From the NCBI RefSeq assembly GCF_037975245.1, contig NC_092575.1, positions 2,421,001 through 2,485,000 on the forward strand: a stretch of 64,000 nt of DNA. Reading direction: 5' to 3'. This document shows, in pieces, positions 59,101 through 64,000 of the stretch. This stretch comes from Apostichopus japonicus (taxonomy: Eukaryota > Echinodermata > Holothuroidea > Aspidochirotida > Stichopodidae). The translations under genes and the position numbers were made by a program. Every line of letters begins with the position of its first letter. Positions within the stretch are counted from its first letter, which is position 1. Under the pieces are notes generated by a model that saw only the letters and a list, made by a program, of their open reading frames with translations, ran no database searches and had not been told where the DNA came from.

Positions 59101-61793
59101 CTCCACAGTGAAAGGCACGTTGAGTGAAGGCACTATTTGCTTATTTCTACGACAAATCGGTAAGTTAGTTTTAACAGTGTTTTGACATTTCTTTGCCAGA
59201 AGCTGATGTTGGTGGGTAGGTGGGTGGGTGGGGGGATTGGTTGTTACTCATATTCATACATTTGGCAGAGTACTGTATATCAGTGTATGTCCAAAACTCT
59301 CTGCATTAGGAGATCTAAGATCTTCAAAGCTCTGTGTTTAAATGTGGAGATATTGTGTTAGGGTATAAAACAGAAAGCTTGGTATTTGTTTTTGTTTTTC
59401 AAATCACACACTACAACACTTTCTATGTTTTAAAAGATATTGTTCTATGCTAAATGTATTGTTTCATTCTTCAGCTTTTTTTTTTTTTTTGTGTGTGTGT
59501 GTTGATGGTAGAATGAAAATACTGCAAAAAGAAGGAGAAAAACAGAAAAGAAAACAAATTATTGTCTGTACTTGAAAGTTTGGACCTTATTTTTCTCTGA
59601 CAAGAAACCATAGTATCTTAGTTGTGGGTGATGTGACTTTGGTAAAAACTGAAACCGACAAAGTATTTTTCTAATCTCTCTTTACAGCTGCAGCCATGAA
59701 GACGTTACATGCAAAGGGCATTATCCACCGAGATTTGAAGCCTCAAAATCTACTTCTGAGTCACAAAGGAAAGGCTAAACCTCACCCTCCTCCCTCCGAA
59801 ATCATTATCAAAATCGGTAAGCATTTATTCTACTCTGTAATATCATTTCACGACCTTCACAGTGAAACGATAGAGGTGACAGGCCTCAAAATTTCTCTTT
59901 TGTTGCCTTGATTTGTTTTGTTTTGTCTTTACTTGACTTTGTACGGCGCCTTTGATTAATCCTTCGTTTAGTTGGCACTTAAGCAAAAATTTTGAATAAC
60001 AATGATAATAAAATGTAATGATGATGATGATGATGATGATGATAATGATAATGAGAATAATAATAAACTCTTTGCTTTCTTTTCTCAGCTGATTTTGGGT
60101 TTGCAAGATTTCTTGAGGAGGATATGATGGCAGCTACCATCTGCGGTTCACCTTTATACATGGTAAGATGTAAACAAAGAGAGTAGCCGGGCGCCATCTT
60201 TGGCTAACCCTTAAATAACAGTATAGAAAATAACAGTTATTATAGTTTTCTGGCAGTTTCCAATTTGCTTTTTTTGAAATTTTTGACCTTGTCCAAGATA
60301 GTCTAGAGTAATTAAAATGATTAGTTCTATGATAAATTATTTCCGATTTCATGCAGCAGCCAGTCCTTTAATTTCTTACTCTTGTATTTTGTTTCAAGGT
60401 TTTAGTAACCAAAATGAAGAGAAAAGAGGTTGAGTTGGAGTGAAATAGGGGAGAGAGGCTTAGGTCAAATAGTCATGTTACTCCTGTTTGCTATGTAACA
60501 CTTTTATGAAGTGAACAACTTGAAAGAACCATCATCTTTATGTCGGAGGTTGGAGGGTGGGGGGGGGGGTGGGAAGAGCATAGAAGAAGAGGAGGTTAGT
60601 TAGGGACAGTGAGATGTCCAAGCCAGTAAGGTGAAAGAATGAAATGGTGGGGCCTGACAGCTTCTAACCCTTATCTGCAAAACGTTTATGTGATTATGTT
60701 TACCGTGTCATCACTTCATGTTTTTTTGGGCAGGCTCCTGAGGTGATTACATCCCAACAGTACACTGCCAAGGCTGATCTATGGAGTGTGGGCACTATCA
60801 TCTATCAATGTTTGACAGGTAGTGCCCCTTTCAAGGCATCAAACCCCAAAGAACTCAAAATGTTTTACGAGAAGGCCAGAGCAGTGGAACCCAAGTAAGT
60901 CAGATTTAGTTAATTAGCATTTCAAATTGTTATGCAAATTTCTTAATCAGTACCAAGTCCATGCCATTATGCATCACAGTGCGTGTCATCGAAACGGTTC
61001 AATTTACACTTCGAGTAATCCAGGAAGTTTTTATCTCATTTAAATCATTGCTTGTTTGAGACTGAATATATGATTGACACCAGACTTGAAGGGTGAGTAC
61101 AGTTTTTCAAGTACAAGGTCCAGAGTGTAAGTACCAATGTGAGGTACACAATAGCGAGAGTATTAAGAGATTAAGTATTAAGCATAGATTTAAGTACCAC
61201 AAGTGTATTGGAAACAAAATTAAACTGTAAGAAAAGATTTCAAGTGTGTGGATGACCGATTTGCTTGCATAGAACTCGAATCGTTAGGTGCTGTCCTTTA
61301 AGCTACCTTTCAGTTAAATAGTTAAGGGCAGTACTTTGGATAGATGAATGGAAAACAAGATTTATATCAAATGTGACTGTTTGATGAACTGTAACCTTTC
61401 ATTTGTCAGATGTGATTGTGTTTTGATGAAATAGCAACCGTATTTACATCAAATGTGGCTGTGTTTTGATGAAATTATGAAATGTAACCACTAAATATAA
61501 CATGCCCTGAAGCTTTCTAGATTATTTCACAGGATTTATGCAACCAGTCTTTCTGAATATTCTTTGTTGTCAGTAACAGCAACTTTACAACAGTATTATC
61601 TATTCTTATTGGGTAATTCCTATGAAATGTTGCAATTTTATTCATCTGTCAAGTCATGCAAAGGCAAGATTGGACAATATTTATCACTGTAAATATTTTT
61701 CTCTCGACAGAATATTCCCAGGTACTTCAGAACATATGCGAGATTTACTTCTTAGGTTGTTAAAAAGAGCTCAAAAAGACAGGATAGAATTTG
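44058..61793 (+). CDS. ULK1/2: ULK1/ULK2-type (Atg1/unc-51) serine/threonine kinase, 5' part, nine exons in window
   Basis: Coding exons: 44058-44159, 47622-47714, 49238-49279, 57323-57392, 59109-59159, 59688-59816, 60089-60162, 60734-60894, 61711-61793. They join in frame into 268 codons plus one base and continue beyond the window. Kinase motifs: glycine loop GHGAFAVV (20-27), Lys43 in VAIK, helix-C Glu60, HRDLKPQN (133-140), DFG (164-166), Thr179 in the [10 protein letters not shown] activation loop (the position of the ULK1 Thr180 autophosphorylation site) and APE (188-190). The short N-terminus and the loop [11 protein letters not shown] mark ULK1/2, not ULK3. These kinases start autophagy in complex with ATG13, FIP200 and ATG101. 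All catalytic residues are present, so the enzyme should be active. The insert [12 protein letters not shown] before the DFG strand is a lineage feature. Confidence 0.95.
44160..47621 (+). other. ULK intron 1
   Basis: 3.5 kb. It contains the ACTGCTACAGTGTA-type repeat at 46295-46590 and a C-run near 45849. No nested gene was recognised. Confidence 0.85.
46295..46590. repeat. Degenerate CTGCTACAGTGTACTA-type tandem repeat
   Basis: Irregular repeats of ACTGCTAC, AGTGTACTACA and TACAGTACTGC. A larger block containing ACACTGCTACTGCAC, GGCTATGTACAG and CACTGCTACACTGTTACAGT occurs twice, indicating segment duplication within the array. Confidence 0.8.
47622..47714 (+). CDS. ULK1/2: ULK exon 2: catalytic lysine and helix C
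   Basis: 31 codons, [20 protein letters not shown] and [11 protein letters not shown]. Lys43 binds ATP phosphates and Glu60 is its helix-C partner. KKNLSKSQ is a signature of ULK1/2. The acceptor is TTTTCGACCAG and the donor is CAAG|GTAAAC. Confidence 0.95.
48381..48430 (-). pseudogene. tRNA-like fragment (box A and box B-like)
   Basis: The minus strand reads GCTGCATAGCTCAGTTTGTAG then GAGATTGAAATCCTGCC. This resembles the D-arm TAGCTCAGTTGGTAG and T-arm GGTTCGAATCC sequences of a tRNA, with the anticodon arm lost. It is probably the head of a decayed tRNA-derived SINE or a tRNA pseudogene. It directly abuts the minisatellite. Confidence 0.45.
48424..48783. repeat. 46-bp minisatellite, eight copies
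   Basis: A unit of GATCCCTGCACGGTCATCTC, TTGACCAGAGCCCCTTAGTC and AATGGT. Variants include GATATCTGCATGG and GATCTCTGCATGG. Period 46-49 bp. Located in ULK intron 2. Confidence 0.95.
49238..49279 (+). CDS. ULK1/2: ULK exon 3: 14-codon exon
   Basis: Encodes [14 protein letters not shown], the HENIVAL-type strand after helix C. The acceptor is TCTTTTTCCAG and the donor is AAG|GTATGT. The small size is easily missed by gene finders, but frame and homology are clear. Confidence 0.95.
49948..50316. mobile_element. hAT-like MITE with 8-bp target duplication
   Basis: A 369-bp element with ends CAGTGGTGGAGC and GCTCCGCCACTG, inverted with one mismatch in 12. A longer loose pairing includes GTCAGGGGGG / CCCCCCTGAC. 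The exact 8-bp flanking repeat ACAGTGGC (49940-49947 and 50317-50324) is the hAT signature. No transposase. It differs in sequence from the MITE at 3915-4279, so it is another family. Confidence 0.9.
52114..52142. repeat. (AG)n microsatellite
   Basis: GAGA run with one GGGAGA interruption, in ULK intron 3. Confidence 0.95.
53565..53720 (+). repeat. Dispersed repeat family (CCTGTCTCC core), diverged copy
   Basis: TCCTCTCTTACCTGTCTCC followed by ACACACCTATCTACTG, ACTGGTAACATTCTTGCACTG and CTTCCTTCCTACTGTCTACC, in the same order as 22115-22265 but more diverged. Confidence 0.65.
55420..56010. repeat. Diverged direct duplication, about 360-bp offset
   Basis: Landmarks in copy 1 (about 55425-55650) and copy 2 (about 55785-56010): GGGAGTA, GGAGTGGTGG, G-rich GGGGTTRGGRG, AGGCCATAA and GATGGTTTRAT / GGGTGGTTTGAT, then GGTGCAAA / GCAGTGCAAA. 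The order is kept and the sequence is diverged. Confidence 0.55.
57323..57392 (+). CDS. ULK1/2: ULK exon 4: hinge region
   Basis: Encodes [23 protein letters not shown] plus one base. MEFCNGGDL is the kinase hinge, with the ULK-typical [10 protein letters not shown]. The acceptor is TTAATTCCAG and the donor is CATG|GTACGT. It follows an 8-kb intron. Confidence 0.95.
57547..57655 (+). repeat. Fragment of the retroposon family seen at 15817-16159
   Basis: AACTGTTAGAAAACTGCTTA, GAGCCTGTGTAAGAGAATGT, AAAAGTAAGTGAGCCTGATG and CCTAGCAGGATCTTCTGCAG match 15830-15930 in the same orientation with few changes. The remainder of the element is missing. Confidence 0.85.
58182..58498. mobile_element. MITE with perfect 14-bp terminal inverted repeats
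   Basis: A 317-bp element. CAGGGATGTGCTCA (58182-58195) and TGAGCACATCCCTG (58485-58498) are exact inverted repeats. A 6-bp direct repeat GTACAG flanks both sides (58176-58181 and 58499-58504). The CAGGG end resembles hAT elements, although hAT duplications are usually 8 bp. The interior is GC-rich at both ends (GGGCGGCACCGGGCGGC and CTGCCCGGCACTC), extending the partial end pairing. No transposase. Confidence 0.85.
59109..59159 (+). CDS. ULK1/2: ULK exon 5: helix E start
   Basis: A 51-nt exon encoding [17 protein letters not shown] plus one base. The acceptor is TTTTCTCCACAG and the donor is ATCG|GTAAGT. Phase 1 on both sides. Confidence 0.95.
59160..59687 (+). other. ULK intron 5
   Basis: A 528-bp intron with a GGTGGGTGG stretch near 59212 and a T-run followed by GTGTGTGTGTG near 59476-59502. 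No other feature. Confidence 0.85.
59688..59816 (+). CDS. ULK1/2: ULK exon 6: catalytic loop
   Basis: Encodes [20 protein letters not shown] and NLLLS, then a Lys/Pro-rich insert, then EIIIKI. Asp135 is the catalytic base. The acceptor is CTCTTTACAG and the donor is ATCG|GTAAGC. Confidence 0.96.
60019..60064. repeat. (GAT)n/(AAT)n microsatellite
   Basis: GATGATGATGATGATGATGA followed by TAATGATAATGAGAATAATA in ULK intron 6 just before the exon 7 acceptor. Confidence 0.95.
60089..60162 (+). CDS. ULK1/2: ULK exon 7: DFG and activation loop
   Basis: Encodes [25 protein letters not shown]. Asp164 binds magnesium and Thr179 is the expected activating phosphorylation site. The acceptor is CTTTTCTCAG and the donor is CATG|GTAAGA. 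Confidence 0.96.
60163..60733 (+). other. ULK intron 7
   Basis: A 571-bp intron with a G-rich patch at about 60548-60575. No other feature recognised. Confidence 0.85.
60734..60894 (+). CDS. ULK1/2: ULK exon 8: APE motif and C-lobe
   Basis: Encodes [40 protein letters not shown] and [13 protein letters not shown] plus two bases. It holds the APE motif, the helix-F Asp and the C-lobe core; FYEKxR is typical of ULK1/2. The acceptor is TTTTTTTGGGCAG and the donor is CCAA|GTAAGT. Confidence 0.96.
60895..61710 (+). other. ULK intron 8
   Basis: An 816-bp AT-rich intron. It has a short local repeat around 61370-61460 (ATCAAATGTGRCTGTKTTTGATGAA occurs in two or three forms). No nested gene. Confidence 0.85.
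61711..61793 (+). CDS. ULK1/2: ULK exon 9: end of the C-lobe, last exon in window
   Basis: Encodes [20 protein letters not shown] and AQKDRIEF plus one base. The RxxKDRIEF stretch precedes the final kinase helix, which must be on the next exon outside the window. The acceptor is TTTCTCTCGACAG and the donor is TTTG|GTAAGT. Confidence 0.94.
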
Positions 61794-61807
61794 GTAAGTA
61801 TAGAAAA

Positions 61808-63617
61808 GTAGTGTTGCGCCGATATTACCAATATCGGTTTTGGCCGATATCCGATATTATCATCCCAATATCGGTCCGATACCGATACGATACCGATATT
61901 TTTTAACAGACAAAATAAAGGCAAAATCGTACGTTTTAGTCATGCATACATTCACAAATAAATCTTCAAGTAAACAACAAAATATGGTGTTTTGTTTTCC
62001 TTTTGTCCTAAGTTGAAAAGAATGACTTTTTTCCTGATTTTGAAAAAGAAAATGGTAATTGAAATCCAACCGGAATCTTTTTCACTGCAGCGCTGCACAC
62101 GATAATAAAATGGACGCAGTAAATGTGAGCCTTAATTCGTAAAGACTTACAAGTAGCTACAGTGTTAACGTATGCTTGCAAAATTGCATCTTAATTAGGT
62201 TCGAACTGTCGATCACAATGTAAAAGTTAAAATTTATTGAGTTTATACTCAATGTACAACTTATTCACTTGACCGAATAGAGAAAAAAAAACTGAAAATC
62301 AGTAGAGAAATGACCAATTGTGTACGGAAAGTAAGGTGGTACACCTTTCAAATATTACGAAAGATCGAGCAAAACACTTTCGAAAAATTCACGCAAAACT
62401 GGCATATCGTACTAAATGCAACTAATGTCATGTAAACAAGGCTCTAGTGCATCCATTTATGAATATACCGTAAGACCAAATCTGTTGTTATGCGGGAGAA
62501 AAAGAAAGTATTTTCTAGAATTTCCAAAAATACGGAAAAAATTATATCCTACCATACTTAAGTGTATAGCAAATAGCCTAACCACCTCAGCGGTTACGGA
62601 TCTCACGTAACTAAAAAGTTCCCTGGCAACGTGCCAAAAAATGTTAACAAACAGGTGTTACACGGGGGATGAGCTCACAGTTGTGTGGGAAGGTACTTGG
62701 GAAAATTCACAGCACATGTACCGTGGTAGTTGGGTATAGGGTTAAACATTGCAGTTGTAAAAATATACGCATAGTGCACGCTATTCATTGTTAGGCAGTC
62801 TAGAAACAGGGCTTTGCTGAACGTTGTTTGTTTCATAACATCGGAGGTTTTGTAAAGTGCACTTTTTAAAGATTGAAACACAGATTAAATCTCGTTTCAT
62901 TTTATAACATAATATAGCTACTCTAACTTGTCATTTTAAAATTTTCATCAGTTTCGTGACAATTAAAAGAAAAAAAGTTGTCAGTATTTTGCATCCGCAA
63001 CTGCGAATTTTTTTCATCGCCAGACACGCAAAAAATGCCAAAATTTTCCCACGAGGGGTTCTACCCCCATGACCCCACCAAGGCCCTATGGCGGGCCCCT
63101 GGACACCAAGCCTTTATGCTCGCACGCTACGCATGCTCGGCGTGTTCGCTGGGCGAACACAGGCGGGAAATCGGCTGTGTGTTCGCGAAAATTGAACAAG
63201 GTTTTCCAACACTGCTGAACTGTGCAGACTTTACGCATCATGTTCAAGGTTTTCACGGAGGCCTTTTGGAAAATGAATGGTTAGTACAGTGTATGTATGC
63301 TGCACTAATGCTGTGTGTAGGCCAAGGTTCACGAACGAAGGTCATTGGTTATATTCGCGCGCCGTAGACGTGTTTTTAGAGGTTACGGAGCGTCAGGTCT
63401 ACATGGATATTAATCGGAAATGAATCTGAGTTTAACTGACGCTAAAGAAATGGATCGTCTTAAACAGATTAACAAATCATTGCAAGTATAAAGAAGTAGC
63501 TCTGCTGTTAAAAAGAAAAGTTCAATATCGGTTTGCTGTTATCGGCAATTAGGCAAAATTTTACCGATACCGATATGCTGCCGATATTGCAAATATCGGC
63601 CGATACCAATATTGAAA
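61808..63617. mobile_element. CGATAT-rich inverted-repeat element (old DNA transposon)
   Basis: The left end AGTGTTGCGCCGATATTACC is followed by repeated CCGATAT/ATCGG words to about 61900. The right end (about 63520-63617) has the same words in reverse, ending ATATCGGCCGATACCAATATT. The arms pair imperfectly through GGCCGATAT. Candidate flanking repeats GAAAAGTA and GAAAACGA match at 6 of 8 bases, which would fit an old hAT-type insertion. No transposase frame survives. A GC-richer block at about 62981-63370 inside ends GGTTTTCCAACACTG near 63219, itself like a hAT terminus, suggesting a second nested element. The long open frame 62978-63367 lies in this block and is probably not a gene. Confidence 0.5.
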
Positions 63618-63853
63618 ACGATTATCTTGATTGCTTATCTTTTCCTACCCACTTTCTGGATTTTTAAATATGAAGTTTGTTAATAAACTGAGGTTATATC
63701 ATTTTATGTTTGTGATTGATAATATGCGGCATGATTTTTCACTGATGAAAGAATGACAATTTTTTGCCAAAGATCAAGTTAATTTGATTTTAGTGTGCTT
63801 TTGTGACCTGCCGTTCCATAAAACGATAGATCAATCAATCAGACCGTCAAGCA

Positions 63854-64000
63854 AGCGTGGTGGCCAATTGGCTAAGGCGTCAGACTCATGATCCAAGGAT
63901 TGCTGGTTCGATTCCTGCCTAGTTCATTACATTGTGTCCTTGGGCAAGATGCTTTATCTCACTTGCCTCTCGCCACCCAAGGGTTAAATGGGTACCTGTG
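63854..64000 (+). mobile_element. tRNA-derived SINE, cut by the window end
   Basis: The head is tRNA-like: box A TGGCCAATTGGC at about 63871 and box B GGTTCGATTCC at about 63905, with correct order and spacing for an RNA polymerase III promoter. After it comes a non-tRNA body, TTGTGTCCTTGGGCAAGATG and CACCCAAGGGTTAAATGGGT, as found in widespread invertebrate and deuterostome SINEs. The head lacks a clean anticodon arm and the body continues, so it is a SINE and not a tRNA gene. Confidence 0.85.

Larger units (their letters stand above)
57393..59108 (+). other. ULK intron 4
   Basis: 1.7 kb. It contains a fragment of the retroposon family at 57547-57655 and the MITE at 58182-58498. Confidence 0.85.
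61794..64000 (+). other. ULK intron 9, incomplete
   Basis: It starts at the exon 9 donor and runs past the window end. Most of it is the CGATAT-bounded element and the SINE listed next. Confidence 0.7.

Noticed and set aside
62978-63367. 129-codon open frame as a gene
   Set aside because: It lies in the GC-rich block of a transposon-like region inside ULK intron 9, has no domain, and GC-rich DNA has few stops.
63854-63925. Functional tRNA gene
   Set aside because: The anticodon stem does not fold well, and a conserved SINE body follows directly.
1-64000. Bacterial or viral features such as CRISPR arrays, operons or prophage
   Set aside because: The tandem repeats have no unique spacers, both genes are intron-rich animal genes, and no viral or bacterial gene was seen.

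Overview
This is a 64 kb piece of an AT-rich animal nuclear genome. Two conserved animal genes can be read exon by exon, and both are interrupted by spliceosomal introns. The rest is intron and intergenic DNA with many short non-autonomous transposons, minisatellites, homopolymer G/C runs and simple repeats. The mix of intron-rich genes, hAT-type MITEs and a tRNA-derived SINE suggests a marine invertebrate, perhaps a deuterostome such as an echinoderm. The taxon is an inference; no lineage-specific marker was recognised.

Layout. 1-15.6 kb has no gene that I can support. It holds a 62-bp minisatellite, a hAT-like MITE with a perfect 8-bp target duplication, a TTAA-flanked MITE, and a 29-bp minisatellite split by a solo-LTR-like insertion. 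It probably also includes the AKAP1 3' UTR. From 39,505 down to 15,643 the minus strand carries a complete AKAP1 gene (mitochondrial A-kinase anchor protein 1). It has eight coding exons and 615 residues: an N-terminal membrane anchor, a possible PKA-binding helix, a KH domain and a Tudor domain. All exon phases agree. One intron needs a GC-AG splice pair. Intron 1 is 16.3 kb and contains a long-inverted-repeat element with a broken THAP domain, several dispersed repeats and a few doubtful exon candidates.

The 39.5-44 kb interval separates the 5' ends of two head-to-head genes. It has candidate AKAP1 5' UTR exons, an NRF1-like site and an E-box, and a degenerate LINE fragment. From 44,058 the plus strand carries the first nine coding exons of an ULK1/ULK2 (Atg1, unc-51) autophagy-initiating kinase. 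The window covers 268 residues, almost the whole kinase domain, and then cuts the gene off. Its introns hold two more MITEs, a 46-bp minisatellite next to a tRNA-like fragment, and a CGATAT-rich inverted-repeat element. A tRNA-derived SINE runs off the right edge.

Known biology gives a loose link between the neighbours: AKAP1 organises PKA and mRNA at the mitochondrial outer membrane, and ULK1/2 starts autophagy and mitophagy. Nothing in the sequence shows that they are co-regulated. I found no novel multi-gene system. The most interesting items are the GC-AG intron, the THAP-bearing TTAA-flanked element, the LTR lodged in a minisatellite, and the retroposon that split a tandem duplication at the AKAP1 last exon.
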